In this document: in pieces, positions 1-7,939 of the stretch
How positions within the stretch are numbered: position 1 is the first letter of the stretch
How the letters are laid out: each line of letters opens with the position of its first letter
Assembly (NCBI GenBank): GCA_002255365.1
Contig: NCBI01000002.1
Coordinates: 1 to 64,000, forward strand
Reading direction: 5' to 3'
DNA: 64,000 nucleotides
From: Chromatiales bacterium 21-64-14
GTDB taxonomy: Bacteria; Pseudomonadota; Gammaproteobacteria; 21-64-14
Notes under the pieces: model-generated
Seen by the model: the letters and a program-made list of their open reading frames with translations, nothing else
What the model was told of the DNA's origin: nothing
Databases searched by the model: none
Program-made: the position numbers and the translations under genes

Positions 1-70
1 GGCCGGAGCCACCGTCGCCGGGCGTTATGCCGAGCGCACGCTGTTCGATGGCGTCGGGCGCAGTCGATAA
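1..70 (+). CDS. C-terminal tail of an unrecognised protein (partial)
   Basis: One frame is open from the window edge to a TAA at 68-70 and encodes about 22 residues ending LFDGVGRSR. The GC-rich codon use fits the rest of the window, and the DNA turns AT-rich after the stop, as expected at a gene end. The fragment is too short to name, and no start or domain is visible. It may equally be a chance open frame. Confidence 0.3.
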   Translation, partial: AGATVAGRYAERTLFDGVGRSR

Positions 71-202
71 GCGGCGGGCATTTTCTTGGAACGGACGACA
101 GCTCGCATTTCATGGCCGAAAAACGAATCGCATAGCTGGGCAGGGAGACGCCGAATCCCAAAATACTTCTGCACAATTCCTACACAGGCAAAAATCTCTG
201 AA

Positions 203-235
203 AATTACTTATATATTGCAATTACTTATATAAGT
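203..235. repeat. AT-rich tandem 13-mer with a palindromic end
   Basis: AATTACTTATATA occurs at 203-215 and again at 220-232. The second copy runs into the palindrome ACTTATATAAGT (224-235). It is a small AT-rich island in GC-rich DNA, just downstream of the tRNA-Gly gene, which is on the minus strand. It could be a regulatory site or part of a promoter; no gene assignment is possible. Confidence 0.5.
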
Positions 236-244
236 CCAAAAGAA

Positions 245-318
245 TGGAGCGGGTGAAGGGAATCGAACCCTCGCCATCAGCTTGGGAAGCTGAGGTTCTA
301 CCATTGAACTACACCCGC
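245..318 (-). tRNA. tRNA-Gly (anticodon CCC)
   Basis: Read on the minus strand, the gene begins GCGGGTG and closes with the complementary CACCCGC, then a discriminator T and an encoded CCA. The anticodon stem-loop has the loop TTCCCAA, giving anticodon CCC, which reads GGG glycine codons. The T arm carries GGTTCGATTCC. All four arms can be folded. No adjacent tRNA genes are seen. Confidence 0.95.
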
Positions 319-642
319 AGGTTAATTGCCCCTATTAGATAGCGCTTGGCGCCGTTCCTGTCAAAGGGGAACGCGCGCCCCGGGCGGGCGCATATCATAG
401 CAGGGGGTCGGCCACGGCGGTGAGCCCTCCCACCCGATTCTGCTTAAAATAACCAGGGCGGCACGCCGGCCCCGGGGCTCCGCACGAAATCCCGGAATAC
501 GCGGAACGATCCAACAAAATCCGGTTGGCCCACAATCGACAGCGGCTAATTTCCCACGGACACCGATAGGGTGGCGGGGCAAGACACCTGGCGCCGCCGC
601 GCCGGGCGGCCCGGGCCAGCTGCCGGCCCCGGTAACACGTTT

Positions 643-653
643 TGGTATACAAT
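643..653 (+). promoter_or_regulatory. Candidate extended -10 promoter of thiS
   Basis: TGG followed by TATACAAT resembles an extended -10 element. It lies about 45 bases before the thiS start and after a stretch with no gene (319-642), in which nothing else was recognised. No good -35 was found, which is compatible with an extended -10. No thiamine riboswitch was recognised upstream. Confidence 0.4.
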
Positions 654-694
654 GCGGAAAACACACGGATATTCCACTCAACCGGCATGCCCGA

Positions 695-901
695 ATGGTG
701 ATGGAGATAGTCCTGAACGGCGAGCCTCGGCAGGTGGCGGACGGGATCAGCGCCGCCCAGTTGCTGGATGAACTCGCGCTCGCTGGGCAACGGATCGCGC
801 TGGAGGTCAATCGCGCGATCGTCCCGCGCAGCGCCTTCGGCGCCTGCCGCCTCCAGCCCGGTGACCAGGTGGAGATCGTGCGCGCCATCGGCGGAGGCTG
901 A
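695..901 (+). CDS. thiS: Sulfur carrier protein ThiS
   Basis: This 68-residue ubiquitin-like protein carries sulfur as a C-terminal thiocarboxylate to the thiazole synthase ThiG. It has the family pattern: a short opening strand (EIVLNGEP), the DQVEIV strand near the end, and a Gly-Gly-Gly C-terminus where ThiF adenylates the protein. Two in-frame ATGs (695 and 701) are possible starts, and neither has a strong ribosome site. thiG follows after 53 bases, so the two are co-transcribed. The adenylating enzyme ThiF is not in the window. Confidence 0.93.
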   Translation: MVMEIVLNGEPRQVADGISAAQLLDELALAGQRIALEVNRAIVPRSAFGACRLQPGDQVEIVRAIGGG

Positions 902-954
902 CGCCCGCCGGCCCCGAGTCCGGCCTTCCCTGATCAAGAGGATCACCGTTCGTC

Positions 955-1767
955 ATGTCCACCGTCATCGATACCCAGTCCCAGCGCCACTCAGACCCGC
1001 TTCGGGTCGCGGGGGTCGAATATCATTCGCGTCTCCTGGTGGGTACCGGCAAGTACCGCGACCTGGAGCAAACCCGACGTGCGGTAGAGGCCAGCGGCGC
1101 GCAGATCGTCACCGTGGCGATCCGCCGCACCAACCTGGGCCAGAACCCCGGCGAACCGAATCTGCTGGACGTGCTGCCTCCGGGGCGCTTCACCCTGCTG
1201 CCGAATACCGCAGGCTGCTACAACGCCGCGGACGCGGTACGCACCTGCCGATTGGCCCGGGAACTGCTGGACGGCCATGACTTGGTAAAACTGGAGGTAT
1301 TAGGGGACGAGAAGACCCTGTTCCCGGACGTCGTGGAAACCCTCAAGGCCGCCGCGGAACTCATTCGCGACGGTTTCAAGGTGATGGTCTATACCAACGA
1401 CGACCCGGTGCTGGCACGGCGCTTCGAAGAGTTGGGCTGCGTGGCGGTGATGCCGCTGGCGGCCCCCATCGGCTCGGGCCTGGGTATCCGCAACCCCTAC
1501 AACATACTGACCATCGTGGAAAACGCCGGGGTGCCGGTGTTGGTAGACGCCGGGGTGGGCACCGCCTCGGACGCTGCGGTGGCCATGGAGCTGGGCTGCG
1601 ACGGCGTACTCATGAACACCGCCATTGCCGGCGCCCGGGATCCGGTGCTCATGGCCAGCGCCATGGGTAAGGCGGTGGAAGCGGGCCGGGAGGCGTTTCT
1701 CGCCGGTCGCATCCCGCGCAAGCGGTTCGCCAGCGCGTCCTCGCCGATCGACGGGACATTTTTCTAG
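955..1767 (+). CDS. thiG: Thiazole synthase ThiG
   Basis: ThiG condenses 1-deoxyxylulose 5-phosphate, a glycine-derived imine and ThiS-thiocarboxylate into the thiazole phosphate of thiamine. The 270-residue protein is a TIM barrel. KLEVLGD carries the Schiff-base lysine near residue 112, and [13 protein letters not shown] and [11 protein letters not shown] form the phosphate-binding end. The length is about normal, with a short N-terminal extension. The TAG stop lies inside a CTAG tetranucleotide that is also the left end of a 148-bp repeat. The thiS-thiG-trmB order matches other gammaproteobacteria. Confidence 0.96.
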   Translation: MSTVIDTQSQRHSDPLRVAGVEYHSRLLVGTGKYRDLEQTRRAVEASGAQIVTVAIRRTNLGQNPGEPNLLDVLPPGRFTLLPNTAGCYNAADAVRTCRLARELLDGHDLVKLEVLGDEKTLFPDVVETLKAAAELIRDGFKVMVYTNDDPVLARRFEELGCVAVMPLAAPIGSGLGIRNPYNILTIVENAGVPVLVDAGVGTASDAAVAMELGCDGVLMNTAIAGARDPVLMASAMGKAVEAGREAFLAGRIPRKRFASASSPIDGTFF

Positions 1768-1911
1768 AACCCAGATCAAAACCCATCTCGGCCACGCATG
1801 CGGCGTTGCGGACCCCGCTGCGGTGCCCATTTACTACGTGTAAACTGCGTTCCTCGCAGGATCCACGCCGTGCCTGAACGTCCGATCCGCGATTTCTGCG
1901 ATAGGCTCTAG
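1764..1911 (+). repeat. CTAG-bounded repeat family A, copy 1
   Basis: This element starts CTAGAACC and ends with CTCTAG, so CTAG is present at both ends. Its interior (for example GCATGCGGCGTTGCGG, and TGCCTGAACGTCCGATC) recurs at 5900-6046 in inverse orientation and at 27911-28058. The interior also has a small hairpin, CTGCG-N5-CGCAG. It has no coding capacity. It occupies most of the thiG-trmB gap, in an operon that is normally compact, so it looks inserted. Confidence 0.85.
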
Positions 1912-2008
1912 GCAACCTGCTGGACTTAGGGGTCCGGCGCACGCGCCGGACCCAGACCGCCAGCCATTGATCCCGCGCTGGCCGGCACACCGATTCGCGG
2001 CACATACG

Positions 2009-2752
2009 ATGCAGAGTCTCCTCCCCCCCTCCACAGACAGCCCCCACCGACGCACGGTGCGCAGTTTCGTGCGCCGGCAGGGACGCATTACCCACGCCCA
2101 GCGCCGGGCCCTGGAAACCCTGTGGGTCCGCTATGGCGTGGAACCGCAAGCCGCGGCCGTCCTGGATCTGGACCGCGTTTTCGGCCGCTGCGCCCCGCGG
2201 GTACTGGAGATCGGCTTCGGCAACGGGGACGCCCTGCTGGCCCTGGCCGAGCGTCACCCCGGGACTGACTTCCTGGGCATCGAGGTACACCGTCCGGGCA
2301 TCGGCCACCTGTTCCTCGGCTTGGAGGCGCGGGGCCTGGGCAACGTGCGGGTACTTTGCGCCGACGCCCGGGAGGTGTTGGAACAGCACCTGGGGGATGG
2401 CGTGCTGGATCAAGTCTGCCTGTTCTTCCCCGATCCCTGGGTCAAGAAGCGCCACCACAAGCGCCGACTCGTCCAGGTGGACTTCGCGGAACTGGTGCGC
2501 CGGCGCCTCAAACCCGGTGGGCGTTTGGACATGGCCACCGACTGGGGCGACTACGCGGGCCACATGATGGAGGTAATGGGTGCCGCTCCGGGCTTCCGGA
2601 ACCTCGCGGGGCCCGATGCCTACGCGCCACGCCCGGACTTCCGCCCGCCCACGCGCTTCGAACAGCGCGGGCAGCGGCTCGGCCACCGGGTCTGGGATCT
2701 GGCATTCCAGCGCGACGACCCGCCGGCCTCCGGGGGCGATCCAGAGGGGTGA
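2009..2752 (+). CDS. trmB: tRNA (guanine-N7-)-methyltransferase TrmB
   Basis: TrmB methylates N7 of G46 in the variable loop of tRNAs, using S-adenosylmethionine. The 247-residue protein has the SAM-binding motif LEIGFGNGD near residue 68, the family signature FFPDPWVKKRHHKRR near residue 145, and the C-terminal TRFEQRGQRLGHRVWDL element. An in-frame ATG at 1967 exists upstream, but homologous sequence begins after the ATG at 2009. The gene belongs to the thiSG transcription unit, separated from thiG by a repeat element. Confidence 0.94.
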   Translation: MQSLLPPSTDSPHRRTVRSFVRRQGRITHAQRRALETLWVRYGVEPQAAAVLDLDRVFGRCAPRVLEIGFGNGDALLALAERHPGTDFLGIEVHRPGIGHLFLGLEARGLGNVRVLCADAREVLEQHLGDGVLDQVCLFFPDPWVKKRHHKRRLVQVDFAELVRRRLKPGGRLDMATDWGDYAGHMMEVMGAAPGFRNLAGPDAYAPRPDFRPPTRFEQRGQRLGHRVWDLAFQRDDPPASGGDPEG

Positions 2753-3294
2753 GCGGCGGGCGCTTGCAATTGCCATAGCGCGCGGTACGGGACGCAAGGA
2801 CACAGTCGGGCCCGCCCACTTTGATTCATCGTCACGCCGGTGGGTCGCGCCCTGGTGGCAACGGGGATCCTGTACTAGCGTGGTGTCCATGAGCGGCGTG
2901 GAGAATGCCGAGGTTCGCAGTCAGGGCCACGCCGCCCTGGCACGCACCCCATTGGCATGGCGGGACGGCACGTAAGGCCCGCTAGCCCGAGCGCCAACGC
3001 CGGGTGTGCCAGACCGGTCCCACAGGCCAGCGCTGAAGCACTCCGCCACCCGCATCGATCATGCAAGCAGCGGGGCAGCCCTTGCCGACCCCGCCCCTCC
3101 TGGGGCAAAATGGCCAATCCTGCGGCACTCGCCTTCGTGCCCGTCAGGCTGATCGAACGCGATCTCCCGGGCACCCAACCCCAGGTCCACCCAGCGCACG
3201 CGGCGCCCACACGGTGAACCCGCGCCCGGATAGAATCGCGTCGACGCTGTGAATTCATCAGGTTTTTTAAATCTTTCTGGACCAGGAGTGGCAC
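2753..3294. other. Intergenic region before prk, no gene recognised
   Basis: About 540 bases lie between trmB and prk. The open frames here have no recognisable family, ribosome site or codon logic. The last 50 bases turn AT-rich (GGTTTTTTAAATC) before the prk ribosome site, so the prk promoter is probably there. No clear CbbR-type palindrome was found by eye. Confidence 0.5.
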
Positions 3295-4173
3295 ATGTCG
3301 GAAAAGCATCCGATCGTCGCGGTAACGGGCTCTTCCGGGGCCGGTACCACTACCGTCAAGAGTGCGTTCGAACACATCTTCCGCCGCATGGGCATCAATC
3401 CCGTGGTGGTGGAAGGGGACAGTTTCCACCGCTACGACCGCGAGGCGATGAAGAAGGCCATCGCCAACGCCCACGGTGAACACCGCATCCTCAGCCACTT
3501 CGGACCGGAAGGGAATCTGTTCGACCGGTTGGAGTCGCTGTTCCACGAATACGGCGAACATGGGAGCGGCGAACGCCGCTTCTACCTCCACAACGAAGGG
3601 GAGGCGGCCCCCTACAATCAAAAGCCGGGGACCTTCACTCCGTGGGAACCGATTCCCGCGCAGACCGACCTGTTGTTCTACGAGGGGCTGCATGGGGGCG
3701 TGGTCACCGAAAAGGTCAACGCCGCGCGCCATGTCGACACCCTGGTAGGAGTGGCCCCCATCGTCAACCTGGAGTGGATCCAGAAGATTCATCGCGACTG
3801 CAAGGAGCGTGGCTACAGCGCCGAGGCGGTAACGGACACCATCCTGCGGCGCATGTACGACTACGTGCATTACATCACGCCGCAGTTCTCCCGTACCCAT
3901 ATCAACTTCCAACGGGTACCGACGGTGGACACATCCAACCCGTTTATCGCGCGCGACATCCCGACGCCGGACGAGAGTTTCGTCGTCATCCGCTTCCGCG
4001 ACCCGAAGACGACGGACTTCTCTTACCTGCTGCGGATGCTGCACGACTCGTTCATGTCGCGGCCCAACACCATCGTGGTCCCGGCCGGCAAGATGGGGTT
4101 TGCCATGGAAATCATCCTCACGCCGATCATCGAGCGGATGATGGAGCGGAAGAAGCAGCTCCATAAGGGCTGA
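3295..4173 (+). CDS. prk: Phosphoribulokinase (proteobacterial type)
   Basis: This enzyme makes ribulose 1,5-bisphosphate from ribulose 5-phosphate and ATP, the step that feeds RuBisCO in the Calvin cycle. The 292-residue length is typical of the bacterial octameric class. It has a P-loop GSSGAGTTT at residues 12-20, the catalytic-aspartate region VEGDSFHRYDR near residue 40, and YEGLHGG near residue 125. An AGGAG ribosome site lies 5-9 bases before the ATG. No RuBisCO or other cbb gene is next to it, though rpiA lies in the same window. Its presence is the main evidence that the organism fixes CO2. Confidence 0.97.
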   Translation: MSEKHPIVAVTGSSGAGTTTVKSAFEHIFRRMGINPVVVEGDSFHRYDREAMKKAIANAHGEHRILSHFGPEGNLFDRLESLFHEYGEHGSGERRFYLHNEGEAAPYNQKPGTFTPWEPIPAQTDLLFYEGLHGGVVTEKVNAARHVDTLVGVAPIVNLEWIQKIHRDCKERGYSAEAVTDTILRRMYDYVHYITPQFSRTHINFQRVPTVDTSNPFIARDIPTPDESFVVIRFRDPKTTDFSYLLRMLHDSFMSRPNTIVVPAGKMGFAMEIILTPIIERMMERKKQLHKG

Positions 4174-4184
4174 CCCGTGCGCCG

Positions 4185-4661
4185 ATGATGGGCGTGTTTC
4201 GGACGCTGCTCTCGCGTTACCACGCGCCGCTCGACGATCCGCGTATACTCTTGGTGCGGTTCCTGGGCCGCTACATGAACCGCACCATCATCGTCCACCG
4301 CGGACTCCCGGTACCGTGGCTGACGGAGTTGCTGAAGGAGCCCGGCGGGGCCGGCCACTTCCGCTTCGACGCGCGTCCGGCGCCGGGGCGACACCCGACC
4401 CCGATCGAGTGGCTCGCCCATCGTCACGTGCTGCCGTTCGGGCTCCCGGTGCCACTGATCGTACTGGTTCGCGAGGACGCCCTGCGGGTACGGCACCTGC
4501 TGCGCAAGGACCGCCTGATCCTCCCCAGCGAAATTCCCTGGCTACTGGACGAGATCGACACCCGGTATCACGCGCTGCTACGGCCCACCGAGCAAGGCCT
4601 GGCCGCGACGGCGGGAATCCCTCCGGACGACAACCGGATCGAAAGTCCCTACGGCGCGTAG
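4185..4661 (+). CDS. Hypothetical protein downstream of prk
   Basis: This 158-residue protein is not recognised. It starts 11 bases after the prk stop (ATG at 4185, another at 4188) on the same strand, so the two are probably one transcription unit. It is basic and soluble-looking, with no signal peptide or membrane segment. Notable patches are RFLGRYMNRTIIVHRGLP near residue 27 and LLRKDRLILPSEIPWLLDEI near residue 105. It has no nucleotide-binding loop or metal motif. The link to prk suggests, but does not show, a role in carbon fixation. Codon use matches its neighbours. Confidence 0.6.
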   Translation: MMGVFRTLLSRYHAPLDDPRILLVRFLGRYMNRTIIVHRGLPVPWLTELLKEPGGAGHFRFDARPAPGRHPTPIEWLAHRHVLPFGLPVPLIVLVREDALRVRHLLRKDRLILPSEIPWLLDEIDTRYHALLRPTEQGLAATAGIPPDDNRIESPYGA

Positions 4662-4781
4662 CCCTACCCGCGGGGCAGGAACCCGGATCAGCCGCTGGAT
4701 GGCCAACGCCGGCGGTGATCAGCAAATCAGGGCACCGGTCACCAGGTGCCGGAACCCCAGCGAACAGCAGGAGTAGAGTCC

Positions 4782-5903
4782 ATGGGTTCATTTTCCTTCG
4801 CCCACAGCGCCGCGGGTCAGTGGCAGGAGGCCGCCGAGCACTGCCTGGCGGCCCTCGGCACACCGCCACCGGGAGCGAGTCTGGGGTTCCTCTACGCCAC
4901 CGATGAACTTGCGCCGCACCTGGATGCGCTGCTGGAGCGGGTCCGGGAGCGCACCGGTGTCCCCCATTGGGTCGGCACCGTGGGGGTGGGAATCTGCGCC
5001 GGTTCCCAGGAGTATTACGAGCAGCCCGCCCTGGCCCTCATGGTCACGGACCTCCCCGGCGATTCGTTTCGGGTGTTCCCTCCGCTGCGTGAAGGGATCG
5101 AGGAGTTGGACGATGGGCTGGACGCCTGGCGGCAAGCCAGTGGCTCCCATGTGGCCCTGGTCCACGGGGACCCGCGCAACCCGGCGGTACCAGACCTGAT
5201 CGAGGCGCTCGCCGGACGGGCCGCGGGCGGCTTCCTCGTCGGCGGGCTCAGCTCGTCGCGGGCCCACTACGCCCAGATCGCCGACGGGGTGGTCGACGGC
5301 GGCCTGTCGGGAGTGATGTTCGCCCGGGACGTGGCGGTGCTCACCGGCCTTACCCAGGGCTGTACCCTCATCGGCTCCAAGCATGTGGTCACCCGATGCC
5401 AACGCAACGTTGCGGTGGAATTGGACGGGCGCCCGGCACTGGAGGTCTTCTACGAGGAGATCGGCGAGGTACTGGCACGCGATCTCAACCGGATCGCGGG
5501 TTACATTTTCGTGGCCCTTCCGGTGCCGGGTTCCGACACCGGTGACTATCTGGTCCGCAATCTGGTGGGGATCGATCCCGCCAAAGGGCTGTTGGCAGTG
5601 GGCGACATGCTGCATACCGACGATACCCTGCAGTTCTGTCGCCGTGACGGTGCCAGCGCGCACACCGACCTGGTGCGCATGCTGCGTGACCTGAAACGCC
5701 GGGCGCCGGACCGCGCCCCCCGTGGCGGCGTGTATTTTTCCTGCCTCGGACGCGGGCGCAGCATGTTCGGCGCGGACTCTGCGGAGCTGCGCACCATTCA
5801 ACGCGAGCTCGGCGAATTTCCGCTGGTCGGATTCTTCGCCAACGGTGAGATTTCACACGACCGGCTCTACGGCTACACGGGGGTGCTGGTGCTGTTTGCC
5901 TAG
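4782..5903 (+). CDS. FIST domain protein (FIST_N + FIST_C)
   Basis: FIST proteins are sensory modules thought to bind small ligands such as amino acids, often linked to signalling proteins. This 373-residue protein is a stand-alone FIST pair with no kinase or cyclase domain. The N-terminal half includes GFLYATDEL near 35 and GGLSSSRAHYAQIADG near 165. The C-terminal half includes VYFSCLGRGRSMFG near 325 and PLVGFFANGEISH near 350. The ATG at 4782 has AGGAG 10 bases upstream; an earlier in-frame ATG at 4746 lacks this. The TAG stop overlaps the terminal CTAG of a family A repeat. Confidence 0.88.
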   Translation: MGSFSFAHSAAGQWQEAAEHCLAALGTPPPGASLGFLYATDELAPHLDALLERVRERTGVPHWVGTVGVGICAGSQEYYEQPALALMVTDLPGDSFRVFPPLREGIEELDDGLDAWRQASGSHVALVHGDPRNPAVPDLIEALAGRAAGGFLVGGLSSSRAHYAQIADGVVDGGLSGVMFARDVAVLTGLTQGCTLIGSKHVVTRCQRNVAVELDGRPALEVFYEEIGEVLARDLNRIAGYIFVALPVPGSDTGDYLVRNLVGIDPAKGLLAVGDMLHTDDTLQFCRRDGASAHTDLVRMLRDLKRRAPDRAPRGGVYFSCLGRGRSMFGADSAELRTIQRELGEFPLVGFFANGEISHDRLYGYTGVLVLFA

Positions 5904-6046
5904 TACCTATCTCAAAATCGTGGATCGGGCGTTCAGGCAAGACGCGGACCCTGCGAGGGACGCAGTTTATCGGCAGCCAATAAGCACCGCAGCCGGGTCC
6001 ACAACGCCGCATGCACGACCGCGATGCATGGTGAAATTGGTTCTAG
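5900..6046 (-). repeat. CTAG-bounded repeat family A, copy 2 (inverse)
   Basis: On the minus strand this copy runs from CTAGAACC (6046 down) to GATAGGTACTAG (5900), matching copy 1 over its whole length with scattered substitutions. Its right-hand CTAG (6043-6046) is shared with the start of the family B palindrome that follows. Its left-hand CTAG contains the stop codon of the FIST gene. Confidence 0.88.
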
Positions 6047-6210
6047 GAGTCGGTCGGACTTAGGCGATCGTAGCGAGCAAGGTGGGAGAGTGAGGACCGT
6101 TTTTCGATCGTTTGAGGAGAATAGCCATCGCTATTGGACCAAACGGATCGGAAAAATGGACCGCTCTCCCACCAGCGCAGTAGATCAGTCCTAAGTCCGA
6201 CAGACTCCTG
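6043..6210. mobile_element. Family B palindromic MITE-like element (full length)
   Basis: This 167-bp segment is a near-perfect palindrome with no coding sequence. The outer arms read CTAGGAGTCGGTCGGACTTA and, inverted, CCAGGAGTCTGTCGGACTTA. The arms continue through a GGTGGGAGAG block. The inner part pairs GACCGTTTTTCGATCGTTTG with a matching inverted block, and the tip is AATAGC-CATC-GCTATT. Isolated half-copies are at 9138-9204 and 23568-23632, so it is a dispersed family. The left end is CTAG; the right end has drifted to CTGG. It would form a long hairpin in RNA or single-stranded DNA. Confidence 0.85.
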
Positions 6211-6212
6211 GT

Positions 6213-6235
6213 GTAGTGTTTCACGTTTGGAGGCC
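6213..6235 (+). repeat. Solitary end of the 151-bp family D element
   Basis: This 23-base sequence matches the inverted ends of the element at 15939-16089, differing at one base from its right end and at three from its left end. No partner end is found nearby. It contains GGAGG, which serves as the ribosome-binding site of the aldo-keto reductase gene starting at 6240. Confidence 0.75.
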
Positions 6236-6239
6236 CGCC

Positions 6240-7286
6240 ATGCCCATGCGATACCGGAACCTCGGAGACACCGACCTGAAAGTCAGCGCCATATGCCTAG
6301 GCACAATGACCTTCGGGGAACAGAACAGCGAACACGAGTCCCATGGACAGCTCGACTACGCCCTCGACTGCGGCGTGAATTTCATCGACGCGGCGGAAAT
6401 GTACCCGGTACCGCCGCGGCCGGAGACCCAGGGCCGCACCGAGACCTACATCGGTACCTGGCTGGCACAGCGGCGTTGCCGCGAGCGGATCATACTCGCG
6501 TCCAAGGTAGCCGGCCCCGGGGACGAGCTGCACTACCTGCGGCGCGGCAGAATCAGGCTCGACCGCCGCAATATTCTCGCCGCGCTGGACGCAAGCCTGG
6601 CACGCCTTCAGACCGACTACCTGGATCTCTATCAGGTCCACTGGCCGGACCGGCGCACGAATTTCTTCGGCCAGCTCGGCTATGCGCACGACCCCGAGGA
6701 GGACGCCGTGCCCATCGTGGAGACCCTGGAGACATTGGCGGAGGTGGTGCGTGCGGGAAAGGTGCGCTACATCGGGGTATCCAACGAGACGCCGTGGGGC
6801 GTGATGACCTATCTGCAGGCGGCGGAACGCCACGGATTACCGCGGATCGTCAGCGTTCAAAACCCCTACAACCTGCTCAACCGCACGTTTGAGGTCGGGT
6901 TGGCGGAGATCGCGCATCGGGAACGGGTTGGGCTGCTGGCCTACTCTCCCCTCGCATTCGGTGTGCTGAGCGGAAAATATCTGGGTGGCGCCCGCCCGGA
7001 CGGAGCGCGACTCACACGCTTCGAGCGGTTCCAGCGCTACCACAACCCGCAAGGGGAGGCGGCCACCCGGGGTTACGTGGAACTGGCGCGCCGCCACGGC
7101 CTCGACCCGGCTCAGATGGCCCTGGCCTATGTGAACGCCCGCGGGTTCCTGACCGCCAACATCGTCGGCGCCACCTCCCTTGCGCAACTCGCATCGGACA
7201 TCGCCAGCATCGACCTGACCCTATCCGAACCGGTGCTGGAAGGCATCGAGGCGGTCCATGGCCGACACCCGAATCCCTGCCCCTGA
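6240..7286 (+). CDS. tas: Aldo-keto reductase, Tas family
   Basis: A predicted NADP(H)-dependent oxidoreductase of 348 residues, close to E. coli Tas in length and motifs (GTMTFGEQNSE, AEMYPVPPRPETQG, IGVSNETPWGVM). The tetrad residues are visible: Asp and Tyr in FIDAAEMYPVP near 45-55, Lys in ILASKVAGPG near 87, His in YQVHWPDR near 135. The C-terminal NADP-binding part includes NIVGATSLAQL. The substrate is unknown. The start chosen (ATG 6240) has GGAGG six bases upstream, inside a repeat end; ATGs at 6216 and 6246 are alternatives. It is convergent with the next gene. Confidence 0.93.
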   Translation: MPMRYRNLGDTDLKVSAICLGTMTFGEQNSEHESHGQLDYALDCGVNFIDAAEMYPVPPRPETQGRTETYIGTWLAQRRCRERIILASKVAGPGDELHYLRRGRIRLDRRNILAALDASLARLQTDYLDLYQVHWPDRRTNFFGQLGYAHDPEEDAVPIVETLETLAEVVRAGKVRYIGVSNETPWGVMTYLQAAERHGLPRIVSVQNPYNLLNRTFEVGLAEIAHRERVGLLAYSPLAFGVLSGKYLGGARPDGARLTRFERFQRYHNPQGEAATRGYVELARRHGLDPAQMALAYVNARGFLTANIVGATSLAQLASDIASIDLTLSEPVLEGIEAVHGRHPNPCP

Positions 7287-7318
7287 ACGGATGACAGTGG
7301 TGCGCCCCGCACGCCCGG

Positions 7319-7939
7319 CTACAGTTCCAGCGCGCGCGTCAGCTCCGCCTGGATCGCAACGTCCGCCCCTGGTCCGTAACGGGTGTGTCCCGGCTGGAAG
7401 ACGTCGGTAAAGGCGTATTCGTATTTCACATCCTGCAGCCCCAGTACACCGAGTAGACGATTTTCGTACGAGTCGTCGTCGGGACGGGGTATCAGGGTGG
7501 GCCAACCGGACTCGCCCGGGCTCAGGATCGGTCCGAAGAACACCACTCCGGGCTTGTTGCGCAGACGTAAAGCGCCACTGCCGCGGGTGCGCCCGGACAT
7601 GAGCAGGAAATCGATGGTACGGGTGAGCCGGGACTTGCGGTGCAGGGGAATATCCACATGGCCTGCGATCGCCGGCGTCTCCGCCTCGAACGCCAGGGTC
7701 TGCGCCCCATAGCGGGCGCGCCAGGCATCCACGTCCCGCGCACCGAAATGGCTCGGCAGGAATACGTAGCGGGGGCTGGCCACCGCAGCGATGCGCCGTG
7801 CCAGCGCTTCCGAGAAAGGTGGGGTATTGACCAGGATCCCTCCCGCCTCCCGGTCCACCACCAAGTAGGCCGTGGCATCTTCCGCCGCTCCGTGGAGGCG
7901 GAAGATTTTGCGCCCAGGCACCACCAGGACCGATTCCAT
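7319..7939 (-). CDS. Metallo-beta-lactamase-fold-like protein with a degenerate metal site
   Basis: This 206-residue protein resembles the short MBL-fold proteins that begin with a hydrophobic hairpin (FRLHGAAEDATAYLVVD) and a core ILVNTPPFSEAL. Where the family usually has HxHxDH, this one has FLPSHFGARDVDAW, keeping one His and one Asp, and later VFFGPILSP where a metal His is often found. Zinc hydrolase activity is therefore doubtful. The ATG at 7939 was preferred; a GTG at 7948 is an alternative. No operon partner is apparent. Confidence 0.55.
   Translation of the reverse strand: MESVLVVPGRKIFRLHGAAEDATAYLVVDREAGGILVNTPPFSEALARRIAAVASPRYVFLPSHFGARDVDAWRARYGAQTLAFEAETPAIAGHVDIPLHRKSRLTRTIDFLLMSGRTRGSGALRLRNKPGVVFFGPILSPGESGWPTLIPRPDDDSYENRLLGVLGLQDVKYEYAFTDVFQPGHTRYGPGADVAIQAELTRALEL

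Noticed and set aside
1649-2890. Long antisense open frame over thiG and trmB
   Set aside because: Plus-strand genes with clear families occupy the same DNA, and GC-rich codons keep antisense frames open. The same holds for 2875-4164, 18620-19855, 26763-27935 (minus) and 21943-23244, 36802-38802 (plus).
2753-3294. CbbR operator before prk
   Set aside because: No convincing T-N11-A dyad or divergent cbbR gene was seen.
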